Of a stretch of DNA of 64,000 nt, positions 1 through 10,299 are shown piece by piece. Numbering within the stretch: position 1 is the stretch's first letter; each line of letters opens with the position of its first letter. The DNA is taken from the NCBI GenBank assembly GCA_932521025.1, contig OW051468.1, forward strand, positions 9,114,064-9,178,063. Direction: 5' to 3'. The position numbers and the translations under genes are program-made. The notes under the pieces were generated by a model that did not search any database, had not been told where the DNA came from, and worked only from the letters and a program-made list of their open reading frames with translations. The stretch is from Oscheius onirici (taxonomy: Eukaryota; Nematoda; Chromadorea; Rhabditida; Rhabditidae).

Positions 1-2511
1 TCCAGATCTCTGCCCCTCCGACAGCCGTCGCTCAAATTCAAAACTGTCCCGTTCATGGTCGACGGGTCGTCGTCGCCGAAACCCGTCAATAGTTTCCCGT
101 CCTTTAAAAGCTGTGATCTCGGCTCTTTTTCACTTACTCTTTCTTTCCCTTCTATTGCCTCAAATCCTTACAAACGGGTCCTGAGCACCTCCTGACAGAG
201 AGCCTTTCTCCATTTTCCCCCATCCACTCACCGTAATTACGGATACTTTCTTTTCTAGGTACTATAATAAAGAGATTTCCTTCGCTGGTCAATCAGTCCC
301 TCTGTGCCGACCCGTGTTTGTGATTCACTGAGCGGGCATCTCCGCCTGTTTGCCAACAATGGGAGCCGCAAGGGGGTCCCAGAGACGCTCTTTGCAACTG
401 TTACTTTTAGTTCCGCTAAGTTTTGTTCTTTGGTCGCTTTTTTAAAGAAAAAGTTGTAAAAACTCAGAAGGAGTTGAACTACCTTTTTCTCTTGGAAAAC
501 CCCTGGCTTCGAATGACAACAAGATGGCAGGTTGACCGGCTTGTTCCCCTATTTGCATACAGATCGATTGAATCCTCAGGGTGGAATTGGGAGAGAAAAT
601 CGCTATGCTCTCACAATTATCCGCCAGAATCTACCATGACAGGCCGTCTACTTTTGTCCCCCACCACAATGTTGGGACGTGGAGAAGAAACCTCTATTTT
701 CTAGCTCACTCTTTCATTTTCAAGCTTTCCGATGTTCAGCTAAGTTGTAGTATTTAATGAGCTCTACAAGTTGATAGCAGATCACAAAGCTCGAAAGTGT
801 AAGCGTGAGTTAGAAAAATGAGATTTATTCTGGAAGTGCAAAAATATGGGGGAGACTTTACGAGACGTGTTCTCCTCCAATCCGCAATTTGAATACAAGA
901 TAAATCTCCATTCGCAAATTCCATATGTACTGATGGTCCGAGAAGTGAGTCGGTTATCATCTAATCTCATGTTGTCGTGTCTCGTCTCCTCAGTGAGCCT
1001 CCCCTATTTGCACAGTGACACACGGCTGGTGGGGGAGCTCTCTGTGTTTGTCCTTGTGTCCCCTCAGCCCGCGGTTCAGGTCCGAACACCCGAAGGCCTA
1101 ACCTCAATCAATATTCGTACTATTTCTGGCATTCTTGAACTATTTCAATGCCATGACAATGCCGATTTATCCATTTTTCTGGGGTCCTGTCTATCAGTAC
1201 TAATCAACAATATTCACGACAAAAAGTGATTGTTTCATCACTTGCCATGCTTCCTCGAAATTTTGGGCAGAAAACTGTACAATTTCGCGTCAGTTATAGT
1301 TCTGTTCACACGGTCCGATACACTGATTCAACGTCTTTTGTCGTGGGAAGAAGAGACGACAGATTGTTGTCTCCTGTGGCTTTTGGAACTTTTTTTTTCA
1401 TTACTAGTCCAAGATATCTTTTGCTTGTTCACAATTTATTTCTCTTTTTTTGGCTTTGATAACATTTACAGCTGCCACGGCTCCCAAAGCTTCCCTCTAC
1501 AGCATTCTGTTTGTTTGCGTTTTTGTTCAAACGACAAGAGAATCGAGTGGACTTTTTGTGATTTTTCAACACAATCTAATTTTCTCTGATTCCTTTGTGG
1601 AAAACGATTATTATTGATCCACACTCAATTCTTATCTTCCCAGAATATAACCATCTGATCAATCAAGGGCTTCTCAATGATAACAAACAAGCCTGAAAAT
1701 TGCCTTGCTATCACAAAAGTGTCCCGCCTTTTGCCTCAACTCACTCTCATCAACATAGTTTTCTAAACAAATCCAAGCTGATAGACGTGAACTAAGCAGG
1801 AGAACGTCAAAAACATTTCATCACTTTATCATAGAAACCAACTGGACCAGCTACCTGATCCAAAAAGAGCCAGACTTGACAATAAACCAGACCAGAAGCT
1901 CCTGTTCTAAAAGTAGTATATTTCCCTTCTCCTGTCTGCCAGACCGTGACCTCCGATCATGGTCTGCAAATCACCAGAATCCACGTTCCACTAACACTTC
2001 CCGAAGGAGGTCGTACGGAGCTCGAGAGCTTATTTTACTGGGGAGGAGGTTCTATATAAGAATTCAACTGTGACAAGATGTTAAGGATGTGCCCCCTTTT
2101 TTCAAGCCAAAAATATCATTGTCGATCTACGATCCGAGGCTAAAGTCTTGTCTCTTCCCAGTTTGTCTTCAATTTCCCTGGATGCATAGCCCAAGTGTCT
2201 CTTTCTGAGACCCTATTTGTATTCCTCGCAAACAGTTTTCTATCGATCTTCTTTCCGGTCCTTCTGATTCACACTGTTGCCTCTCCCCCTCTCCCTGCTT
2301 CCTATCTCCAATCGATGCCTTATCGAGCTTGATTCACTTCCCACACACGGGGCGAGAAGGGCTCCACTATACATGCTCCTAGTCATCTCTCCCCCTTTTT
2401 TGGCACAGCGCCATGTTTTTTTCTCTCGGAATGATTCTACGCTCTTTTGTCACTTCAGCGTACTACTATAGCATTTTTTCAATCAATTAACTATTCAATT
2501 AAATTTTAGAA
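1..2511. other. Gene-less leading region
   Basis: No exon chain with sensible splice sites and protein-like translation was found on either strand. Open stretches here, such as 846-1229 (+), have no recognisable domain and low-complexity composition. The only defined structure is a palindromic repeat (family A) at 683-838. The last part contains the upstream region of the gene starting at 2512. Confidence 0.5.
683..838. repeat. Palindromic repeat, family A, copy 1
   Basis: This is an imperfect inverted repeat. The left arm reads AAACCTCTATTTTCTAGCTC and the right arm is its complement ending in GAGATTTATT. The family core is GATGTTCTGCAAAGTTGTAG facing CTACAACTTTGCAGAACATC. Similar copies lie at 4125, 5455, 20602, 26135, 54415, 57648, 58572, 58800 and 63475. 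There is no coding capacity, which suggests a non-autonomous transposon relic (MITE). Confidence 0.7.
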
Positions 2512-4566
2512 ATGCTGCGACCGACACATCTTGCAGTGGCAGTATTTTTGCTAGGATGCGGTGAGTTTATAAGACAATATTATAAATTCGTTAAACTTTA
2601 AAACATACCCATCAAATAGTTTCAGTATGCATAAAAACAAAGCACCCTGACATTTTCCGAGGTATTCAAAAACAACAGAGCTAAATAGAGAATTTTTTAT
2701 GTTTATGAGTTGTTAAGTTTTTTTAAGGTTATTTATTGTGTTTGAAAATTACTTGAAGGCTTGTAAGGTTATTTTAAGTGTTAAAGCTGTCTGGAAGCGA
2801 AAAAATCAACAAATGTTTCATCGCAACTAATTAGTAACTAATTAGAACTGTGACAGAATAGAACTGTACAAGTTCTTTGACAAGTTCTATTTAATATTCT
2901 GCAACTTGGTTCTATTTTGTTACAGTTCTATAACTTTACGATTCTATTTAGTTACAAAAACATGAATTATCAGTTCTATTTCATGACAGTTCTATAAAAA
3001 ACAGTTCTATTTCGTCTCGGTGCCGCTTCTGGAAACTTGCACAGTGAAGTGAGTGTGAGCTGAATTTAGAACAACGTGAAAGAAGCGCTGAAAAGCAAAA
3101 GATTCTTATGTCATTTTCACAAATTCAGCGTTTAACCGGGGTGGACGAGTGGAAAAGTCACCGGTCTCCTAAACCGGAGGGAGACTTTGGTCTACCTACG
3201 TGGGTTCGAATCCCACCCTCGGCTGAACATTTTTGCTTTTTATGAAAAATTTCATCTTTTTATGAAAAATTTCGGTAAAATTCTTTTAAAAACTAGTCTT
3301 TTAGCCCAATTTGCAAGTTCCTCTCCCGGCCAGCCATAGGTAACAAGATATGTTGAGGGATTAGGTATTTTCAAGTTGGAACCCGTCTTGAAGTGGAAAG
3401 GTGAGGCTGGGAAAGAATAAAGTGACAGTGACCGTAGTTAGTCTTAAAGTTCTAAAAAAAACTAAAAAAGTACTAAAAATTTTAAAAAGTCTGTATGGTC
3501 TGTTCAAAAAGAAGAGGGATTACCGTAAGATTTTAGATTTTCCCTTTGAGACCCACTTAGCATGTAAAAGTTGGATACTCAGCCAACAAATTTGAAAGAT
3601 ACGCAGCGAACTTTGGAATTTGTTGGCTGAGTATCCAACTTTTGCATGCTAAGTGGGTCTCGAAGGGGAGAGCTAAAATCTTATGGTAATCCCTCTTCTT
3701 TTTGAACAGACCATAGTAATCCAAAATTTTCAGTCTACTACGCAGAAGCTCAGTTGAACGATCCTATCACACAGTACATTGAGGGACGACTGGGAAACAG
3801 GAGGATATTTTGGTGTCCCAGTGGATACGGTAAGTGAACTTGGTTTATTAGCTTTAAATTTTCTGACTAATGTGTGGGAACATGACTCACTGCCAGGCTA
3901 TTTCTCAACAAGTGTTTCAGGATACTTGGCCTTTTGCCCGCAGCCTACTGACTGGGACAGCTACACCTGGTGCTGCACATGGCCCTACATGGGCAGTTGG
4001 AAGCCCTCATGCTGTCCTTTCGCCATTCCGACGGGAGCTCTCGTCGCGATCATCATTGCAGCCATCGTGCTACTTGTTGGTAAGTACTTTAATTTTTGTG
4101 GGAATATAGCCCCGAATCTTTGGGACAATGAGAAGAAATCTCAATTTTTTAACCCTTATATTTTACTCCGAAGCCGCAATCTATTGAATTTCAGACAATA
4201 CTCAAAATCAGTTTTTCAGTGTGAACATGGCATTTTAAAGTTTCACAATGTTCTGAAAAGTTGTAGAACTTTTCAAATGCTACAACTTTGTTTGATATCA
4301 CAAAGCAGGAAACTTTAAGCGTGACATGGAAAAATAAGGTTTCTTTCCCAAGTCCCGAAATTTAGGGTTAGGGGCTACAGTAGACCAAGTCGCCTCTAAA
4401 AGTATTTTTTTTCCAGACTCGGTTGGGCAAACTTATGGACTTTTCAATGTTTTCGCTAATAAGAAAACTAAAATCTCAAATTTCAGTCTTGATCATGCTG
4501 AGTTGTTGGTGCTGTTACTGCTGTCCGCTGTACAAGCGGCTCTACGAATACGAGGAATACGAATAG
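2512..4566 (+). CDS. Small Cys-rich type I membrane protein, Shisa-like
   Basis: There are four exons: 2512-2560, 3734-3829, 3921-4079 and 4487-4566, all joined in phase 1, giving 127 aa. The protein starts with a signal peptide (MLRPTHLAVAVFLLGC). A tyrosine- and cysteine-rich ectodomain of about 60 residues follows, with WCPSGY, FCPQP, TWCCTW and PSCCPF. One membrane helix follows (GALVAIIIAAIVLLVVLIML). The short tail CWCCYCCPLYKRLYEYEEYE has a juxtamembrane cysteine cluster typical of palmitoylation. The spacing FCP...WCC...CC resembles the Shisa N-terminal domain, but homology is only suggested. A TTTTAG site two bases before the ATG fits trans-splicing. Introns carry family B (3481-3720) and family A (4125-4365) repeats and a tRNA (3135-3224). 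The exon model is secure; the function is inferred. Confidence 0.82.
2845..3020. repeat. Degenerate CAGTTCTAT direct repeats
   Basis: The octamer AGTTCTAT, or its complement ATAGAACT, recurs about eight times in 170 bases inside intron 1 of the membrane-protein gene. Spacing is irregular. Two neighbouring copies face each other as AGAACTGTACAAGTTCT. Composition is AT-rich and non-coding. Confidence 0.6.
3135..3224 (+). tRNA. tRNA-like gene with long variable arm, anticodon CCT
   Basis: The acceptor strand ACCGGGG (3135-3141) faces CCTCGGC (3217-3223), with one mismatch at the first pair and one G-U pair. The D arm is GAC/GTC. The anticodon stem CCGGT/ACCGG closes the loop CTCCTAA, so the anticodon is CCT (3168-3170). 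The variable region (3178-3199) forms its own stem: AGG and AGAC pair with GTCT and CCT. The T arm GTGGG-TTCGAAT-CCCAC is perfect. A long variable arm is normal for Ser and Leu tRNAs, whereas eukaryotic Arg tRNAs lack it. Nematodes are known to have V-arm tRNAs with non-Ser/Leu anticodons (nev-tRNAs). The first-pair mismatch leaves a pseudogene possible. It lies in sense orientation in intron 1 of the gene at 2512 and is followed by ATTTTTGCTTTTT. Confidence 0.75.
3481..3720. repeat. Palindromic repeat, family B, copy 1
   Basis: This is a near-perfect inverted repeat of about 105-base arms around a short centre (AAAGATACGCAGCG). The arms contain TATGGTCTGTTCAAAAAGAA at the outer end and GTTGGATACTCAGCCAACAA at the inner end. 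Outer ends resemble TATAGTCTGTTCAAAA seen at 10955 and 25535. It sits in the intron just before exon 2 of the gene at 2512, ending 13 bases before that exon. Confidence 0.8.
4125..4365. repeat. Palindromic repeat, family A, divergent copy
   Basis: It carries the arms AGAAGAAATCTCAATTTTTT and AAGGTTTCTTTCCCAAGTCC and the core TTCTGAAAAGTTGTAGAACT. It is longer than other copies because of extra sequence in the left half. It lies inside intron 3 of the gene at 2512. Confidence 0.55.
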
Positions 4567-5454
4567 AATTTTAATCCATCCAGAACTTTCGGAGAATTCT
4601 GAACATATCTCGGTTACGGTATCCCTCCCCCGCATATTCCTCGACTCTTTAAAGTGCCTCCTCCTTTTTGTTTAAACACTACCGTACCTCATTTCTATCC
4701 ATAATTTAGGACCTTGTCGATCTACTTACTCTTTTTGACTGTTGAAGCTCAAGCCTCTAGGCCTGTTAATCTCAACCAGCGATCCTGTTCTTGTAATATC
4801 ATCCCCCCCCCAGAAATCCTGAAAACTTTCTTGTACATCTAAATGTTTTCCTTCTTTATATATTGCCCGACTTAAAAAGTTCTTTCGCTACAAATGAAAA
4901 AAATCTGAATGAATTCTTTTGATTACTTCACATCATCGAGCGTGGATCCATCAAATTGGTCCGCGTGACTAGCAGCTACAGCAGCCTGTCCCCATTCTCC
5001 AGCTGAACATTTGATCATTACTTTTTGAAGATTGGGCAATTGATAGTTGGAAGATCATACCCCCTCGCCTGAACAGGAAGCCGACAGTCGGCTGAGACGA
5101 TCAATCACTAATTATCAGTGACAGACTATAGACGTCAATGGATAATTTTCAAAGGTCGGGTTCTATTTCTGGGACAATTGTTCATGGAAGGATGGAATTG
5201 AGAGAACTGATCAAAAATCTGTCTTCTGCAAAACAGATATTAAAACAGAGAACCAAAAGGGAGGACTTTTTTGGAACCACACCCGAGTTGAACAAATGGT
5301 CAGTTGGAACAAACAAGCTAGGTTGTAAGGTTTATTTACTATACGACAAGTGTGTCTTGTAAGTGACGAGTGACGGATCAGGAGTCTTGGTTGTCGAGCT
5401 CTTCGCAATCTGGAATCAGAATAAAATTTGAAAGTAAATTTTGCCTCCATAAGT

Positions 5455-5640
5455 TTTGGGACTGTTTCAAGAAACCCAAATTTTCTAGCTCACGATTAAA
5501 TGTTTCAGCTTCGCGATGTTCTAAAAAGTTGTAGAGCTCGTCAAATACTACAAGTTTTCTGAACATTGTAAGGCTGTAAAATGAGCATGTGACCTGGCAA
5601 TTTGAGATTTCTCAAATCTTGTGGGGGGCTAAAGTTACTT
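5455..5640. repeat. Palindromic repeat, family A
   Basis: The core GATGTTCTAAAAAGTTGTAG faces CTACAAGTTTTCTGAACATT. The outer arm TTTTCTAGCTCACGATTAAA matches the family. The element touches the 3' end of the minus-strand gene at 5635 and may supply part of its 3' region. Confidence 0.6.
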
Positions 5641-5970
5641 TCCCAATAAAATATACGAACCTTTTCTTTTCTTCAGTGGCGGGGGCGGAGTGAGTTCTTC
5701 TTCCAGACCAATAAAGCTCTGAATGTCCTTCCTTTTGCCAGACATTTTCTCCATGTCGAGAGGGCAAGCCTCTCCATTCGAATCCAAAACCATCGCCGTG
5801 TCTGCTGAACGCCCACTGGCTAGAATTTCACCAATGTGCTTACACAAAGATTTGATAAAGGCCTTCTGGAGGACGATTCTGCGATAGACGTGATCGTCAG
5901 CCTTGGACAGTTTCTTTCTCTTCTTCATGGCCAGCTTGAGGAGGGCAGAGAGGGACATTTCTTGGGACAT
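5635..5970 (-). CDS. Small basic helical protein, SERTA-like, paralogue 1
   Basis: This is a single open exon of 111 aa. The first 50 residues contain LSALLKLAMKKRKKLSK followed by RRIVLQKAFIKSLCKHIGEI. That pattern of a Lys-rich helix and a second helix with VLQ..FI..L recurs in the neighbour at 6102 (LLQLATKKLRRL, LILLQSSLIQKL). The heptad-like L/K layout resembles a SERTA domain (cell-cycle and transcription cofactors), but similarity is weak. The tail PPPPLKKRKG looks like a nuclear localisation signal and parallels PLNKRPR in the neighbour. A splice donor at AAAAG/GTTCGT near the end could give another C-terminus. It is divergent from its paralogue, with 131 bp between start codons. Nuclear location is inferred. 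Confidence 0.7.
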   Translation of the reverse strand: MSQEMSLSALLKLAMKKRKKLSKADDHVYRRIVLQKAFIKSLCKHIGEILASGRSADTAMVLDSNGEACPLDMEKMSGKRKDIQSFIGLEEELTPPPPLKKRKGSYILLGK

Positions 5971-6101
5971 TTTTTCCGTTAAATGAGTTTTAAAAAAGCT
6001 AAATAATAGAAGCTGGACGCAAAGTTTGGGGAAGCGAAGCTAAACTGACTGTTTTTCCTCAATTCACCCAATTCTTTATTACTTTCAATTACCGTTTCAA
6101 G
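5971..6101. promoter_or_regulatory. Shared divergent promoter region
   Basis: These 131 bases separate the ATGs of two oppositely transcribed paralogues, so both must be driven from here unless each has a distant trans-spliced leader exon. The stretch is AT-rich near 6060-6095. GTTTCAAG directly before the plus-strand ATG could serve as a trans-splice acceptor. No TATA box is obvious. Confidence 0.5.
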
Positions 6102-6377
6102 ATGGTTGAGCTCTCAAAACCGCAAAGGAACATGTCCAATCTGCTGCAGCTGGCCACGAAGAAGCTTCGTCGACTGAGGAAGACAAAGACGCGTGACCAG
6201 CGACTCATCCTGCTACAATCTTCATTGATTCAGAAGCTGGCAACTGCAATGAGAGAATCAATCATGAAGCTGAAGAGGGCGGCAGAGGCAGCGGAAAGGA
6301 GACGATCGAACATGATCCAGGAAGATTCTGGTGAGCCTCTCAACAAGAGACCAAGACTCGATGAGCCTACTTTGTAG
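6102..6377 (+). CDS. Small basic helical protein, SERTA-like, paralogue 2
   Basis: This is a single exon of 91 aa. Residues 10-50 carry NMSNLLQLATKKLRRLRK and QRLILLQSSLIQKLATAM, matching paralogue 1 in layout: an LL.LA.KK helix, a short basic linker, then a hydrophobic LLQ..LI..L helix. A third, charged helix (MKLKRAAEAAERRRSN) and a C-terminal PLNKRPRLDEP nuclear-signal-like motif follow. Paralogue 1 is on the opposite strand, so the pair looks like an inverted tandem duplication. The polyadenylation signal AATAAA is at 6399-6404. SERTA assignment is tentative; no enzymatic motif is present. Confidence 0.72.
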   Translation: MVELSKPQRNMSNLLQLATKKLRRLRKTKTRDQRLILLQSSLIQKLATAMRESIMKLKRAAEAAERRRSNMIQEDSGEPLNKRPRLDEPTL

Positions 6378-6404
6378 ATCCTTTGTGACAAGTTGATGAA
6401 TAAA

Positions 6405-8330
6405 TCCTGAGTATGATCAAAAGTTGATGTTTTTTTCATATGAATCGTATTTTTGGGAGCGTCGGGGACCATGTTGGGATTGGTGACATGGATAGTCTGT
6501 AAACTAAAGAAAATGATTCGTGGCGAGACCCGTTGTCACAAATATTCGCTGCTAATCAAGTTCGCTTCGAGATCGTGGCTGATTATTAAACGTTTACACC
6601 TAAATTTAAAGGACTGCGTTAGGTTTGCATACCATATCTTCGTAGTTTCCATCTCTTTCATCTGCAGGTTTCTCAGAAGATTTTCCACCAGGAGTAGATC
6701 CACCAGCTGAAGACCACAGATTCTTGGCCAGTGGAAGTAGCCGTCACTCCATGTATATTCTGCCCAGTCGGAGGCTTCTTCTTCTTTTTTTTTATGGAAG
6801 TCTTGCAAGTATCATCAACTTCAGTCAGTTGACAAAGTTAGCTCTGAAAACTAGTCGAACGTCGTACCATTATTTAAAGTTCCCACGTTTTTCGGGAAAG
6901 TCTACGTTGTTTTGATTAATCAAGTTAAATCTGACTGCCTACGTGACTTTGTGCAAGTCATCCCCACAGACTGTCTCTCTCCAGCTGACGCAAGACCTTA
7001 GCAGACTCTCCGACGATGATGACATTGTACCGAATACGTGACTTTCTTAGCATTTTCCGTATCCCTTTGTGTTTTGAAACGGGTGTATGATGACTATCTC
7101 TAGTGAAGTCCTGACAGGACAGTATGTCTCACTGACTAATTTGTTTTGACAAGCTGGTAGTGATGTCATGTCTCACGACGAACAGAGATCGATCTTTACA
7201 AACAAGCTGGTAATTTTAAAAATATCCAAACTATTAAGATGAAAACTATTGTCTTCTGGCTAGTGAACTGCCAAGTACAGATCTCCCAAAAGTTGTTGTT
7301 TACCCCATTCTTTTCATTCTCATACTCTTTTGTGCAGCCTGTCAGTGAAATTTGGCGCTTGGCACGTAGGCTTGCCTACAAAGAACACCCGATCTCTGAC
7401 TAAGTGAAAGAGATACCTTTTACAGGAACATTTGCCATGATGTATGGAAACTATAATAAGAAACATCTGGTCAATACAACTAGTTTACTATGAGTCTTGG
7501 GTCGGAGGTCTCCTCTGTAGTCGACTCGCTTCTCCTTCATATATAGTCCATTTCCAACCTTCAGCGGCAGCAATTTGAAATTTAAAGGACTTTTTTCTTG
7601 GTTCCCGGCACGAAAATAGGAAAATTACGGGCTCGGCGTTGGATTTTATTCGATTTAATCCAACTTTGATGATTTTTAGCAGTTTTCCGGTTCGTTTTTT
7701 ATGGATTTGTCGTCATTTTTGAGATCCGCATAGAAATATACCTACTTAGTGTCAAAATCGGGAGAAAATCTCGAGGCGTTTTTATTGAAAACTTAGCCAT
7801 TGTGAGAAAAATTTCGCTAAACCTTGCTGTTTTCACGTCGTTTTGACGTCGCCACGGGTCAGCTCTGAAACTCGTCATAACTATTTCGGACAAGAATCTC
7901 TCATGTTCAGATTCATCCCTGGTTAAACTTTACAAACTACATCTCAAGTTCATCTAGAATACCTGTTGACAAGTTTTATAGAGCCTGCTGCTAGAAGATT
8001 GACTATGACAAGTAAACAAATAACTAGGAAAAAAGTGCAAGATAGTAAAATCAGATCAAGTCGTTCCGACGGAGCAAGTGACTGGTCTAAACTATTATAA
8101 GGCCATTCTGTCTGCTTGTTTGTCGCTAAACTTTTCTATATACCTATTTTCATTCTAGAAGCTTCCATCACCGCGTGTATCTCGCGGTGTTTTGATCGGC
8201 GATCCCGAAGAATGTCAGCCCGAAACCAAAAATCGAACCATGTGCGTCGTGGGCGGAGTCACAAAGAACCGTGAAAGTCTGCGTCTCCATTGTTTTCTAC
8301 TCTCTCTCCTCCCAGTTCCCGTCATCAGAA
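6405..8330. other. Intergenic stretch with element relics
   Basis: No confident gene was found. A minus-strand stretch around 6600-6830 reads as Lys-rich then Gly/Ser-rich peptide (STPGGKSSEKPADERDGNYE) before a possible donor ATG/GTATGC, but no complete exon chain could be built. Around 7576-7640 lies a lone arm related to repeat family D (TTTAAAGGAC, then TTCCCGGCACGAAAAT). Confidence 0.35.
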
Positions 8331-8334
8331 CCAG

Positions 8335-8343
8335 CTATTTAAG
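8335..8343 (+). promoter_or_regulatory. TATA-like box
   Basis: CTATTTAAG lies about 32-40 bases before the ATG at 8375, in a position that would put the transcription start close to the start codon. It supports the short secreted-peptide gene that follows. Confidence 0.45.
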
Positions 8344-8374
8344 AGTAGCGGAGAGCTCAGTCGGACAACAAACC

Positions 8375-8655
8375 ATGAACTTCTTCTACTTCTTCTTCTT
8401 TCTCCTGGCTACCGTAGCCGCTCTGCCAACTTTCCGATTCACTCGTCAAGCCTACTTCCCTCAGAGCAACTGGGGCTACAATCCCAGCTACCAGCGTGGT
8501 TCCGGTCTCTGGAGATTCGGAGGAATTGGAGGACCTAGCGGCGAAGGCTCCACTTGGGAAGGAGGTAAGGATTCGAATCTGGAACGACTCTAACTGTGCA
8601 ATTTTCAGCTTCCGCCTCCGGCATCTCCAACAATGACATATCTATCTTTGGATAA
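8375..8655 (+). CDS. Short secreted peptide, neuropeptide-like
   Basis: There are two exons, 8375-8564 and 8609-8655, joined in phase 1 across a 44-base intron, giving 78 aa. Residues 1-17 (MNFFYFFFFLLATVAAL) are a clear signal peptide. The mature part is rich in Gly, Ser, Phe, Tyr and Trp, with FRFTR, QAYFPQSNWGYNPSYQR and GLWRFGG. It has no cysteine. Single Arg residues could be processing sites, as in neuropeptide-like precursors; GLWRF-G could give an amidated end. No known peptide family was recognised. A TATA-like box precedes it, and AATAAA is at 8766-8771. It could equally be a structural Gly-rich secreted peptide. Confidence 0.75.
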
Positions 8656-8765
8656 TCGTCTCGACTGTCGACCCGCCCCCGGAATTCAGATTTCTACAAC
8701 TACACGAGGTACTTCAAGACGGATCTTTGCTCAATGTACATACCTATTAGTAATGTTATAAGCGA

Positions 8766-8771
8766 AATAAA
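8766..8771 (+). terminator. Polyadenylation signal
   Basis: AATAAA lies about 110 bases after the stop codon of the secreted-peptide gene. Confidence 0.6.
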
Positions 8772-9102
8772 GCTTACATATCATATTGACTTGTCGTTCC
8801 TTGCTTGTGAGAGATTGTGCAGTAAGCTTCTCTGCTTACAGTTAACAGGTTTCTCCAAAACGATGGCTACAAGGATAGCACTGCCCTTTGAGGGCTAAAG
8901 GTTTCTTGTCATCTCCTATCACTTCTTTCTTGGACCATCAGTTTCAGTTTCTCTTTCATTCTTCCCTTGAGTCAAGAAAAGTCAAGCTGTGTTAGGATTA
9001 GGTACTGTTTCTAATTTGGAGTTTGACTCGAAACCTGGGATGGGAACAATTAACAAAGAGACTAAATAGTAAGGGACAGGTTTTATGCTGAGGGAAGATT
9101 GG

Positions 9103-9879
9103 TCAGGCGGGACAAGAATAGGCTGATCGGAACAGGCTTAAAGAGACAGATTGACAAGGTGAGTGAGTACAGCAAAACTGTTGTTTTCCGATACGGAACC
9201 TAGAAAAAACGTTGTCAGCTTTCCTGGATGAAAATGAAATTTGGCCATCTTTCAGTGAGATGACAGCAGGCTTTCCTACAGTACTATACCTGCTAGAAGG
9301 TCTGCCCGTACTCACCGAATACGCATGATGGGCAACAACTTGATTATACTCTCTGGTCTGACAGCGTATTTCAGACCCAACTCCTGATAGTACTGTCACA
9401 GGATGAGTACAACATCAGGCCTCATGACCTCGCGTTGTCTCGAGGACACAGAACATGCTGAACCAACAACACAGAATCCTAGATCCCGCTAGATAAGCTA
9501 AAAAAGACTGTCCTGCACCATTTTCTACTGTCACCATGAGTGACCTATCATCTCTTGTTCCAGCAGCAGCGCGATGGTAGAGATTTACGACTTTGGAATG
9601 GAGAAAACGGTCGGACAGAATTAGCGCCAAACTGTTCTCTGAGAAACGGACTTGATAAATAATATTTATCGCTAAACTACAGTAAGATGAGAATAAGTTA
9701 CTTTCCGCAGGGAAGAGTACAGCCGGGCTGTCCACAGCAGTTCGATCCTCCAAGACAGGCCAAGGTTGGGGCAGCCATCAGAAGAGCGGCAGCAGCAAAG
9801 AGAGCCTACACTTCTGAATAGTTTAAAGGACTGTGAGATCACTCACAGTCTTGCAGAAGAAGGCAGTGAAAGAAGCCAT
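9103..9879 (-). CDS. Small secreted cysteine-rich peptide
   Basis: There are three exons on the minus strand: 9847-9879, 9702-9805 and 9103-9199. Phases agree (0, then 2), giving 77 aa. The signal peptide ends ALFAAAALLMAAPTLA, formed only after the first splice, which supports the model. The mature part has the cysteine run CLGGSNCCGQPGCTLPC, then QQFCCTHSPC and a terminal CPA. Two C..NCC/FCC...C modules suggest a disulphide-stabilised peptide, perhaps defensive or signalling, but no family was recognised. The last exon could instead end earlier at a donor after SPC. It faces the secreted-peptide gene at 8375 tail to tail. Confidence 0.6.
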
Positions 9880-10075
9880 TGTGGGATGTTGCTAACCGTT
9901 CGTCTACCTCTCCTTATATCCTCCACCACTCAAACATGTTCCTGCTTTTTTTCATCTAGCCTCGATAATTGAAATTTGCCTATTCAATCAGATCGTAACG
10001 TGCTGTCGTGATAAAAAGGGAACAGCTGGGAACGGAGATTGAAGTGTAATCTTTATATCAGAAAACATTCTGGAT

Positions 10076-10299
10076 GCCGTATTTCTTCTAATAGAAGCAC
10101 CCCTGTACGCAATTGCGTACGCATTTTTTTTCGGGTTGATAAATTTTTTCCCAACTTTCCGACTATTTTTCCCATACAGGTAGACATTTCAGCTACCAAG
10201 GAAAAATATAAAATAAATTGAAAAATTGTGTCTTCACCCCGCAAAAAATGCGTACGTAATTGCGTAGAGGGGTTGTTTCTATTAGAAGAAATACGGTAG
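10076..10299. repeat. Terminal-inverted-repeat element, family E
   Basis: The left end CCGTATTTCTTCTAATAGAA is matched by the right end TTCTATTAGAAGAAATACGG. The arms continue inward with GTACGCAATTGCGTACGC and its near complement. The 110-base centre is AT-rich and non-coding. It is a short non-autonomous DNA element. Confidence 0.8.

Noticed and set aside
846-1589. Overlapping plus-strand open frames
   Set aside because: No consistent exon chain, and the first overlaps a palindromic repeat; the peptides look random.
6536-6830. Minus-strand Lys-rich and Gly/Ser-rich peptide stretches
   Set aside because: The two parts are in different frames with only an 11-base gap that could act as an intron; too short to be spliced.
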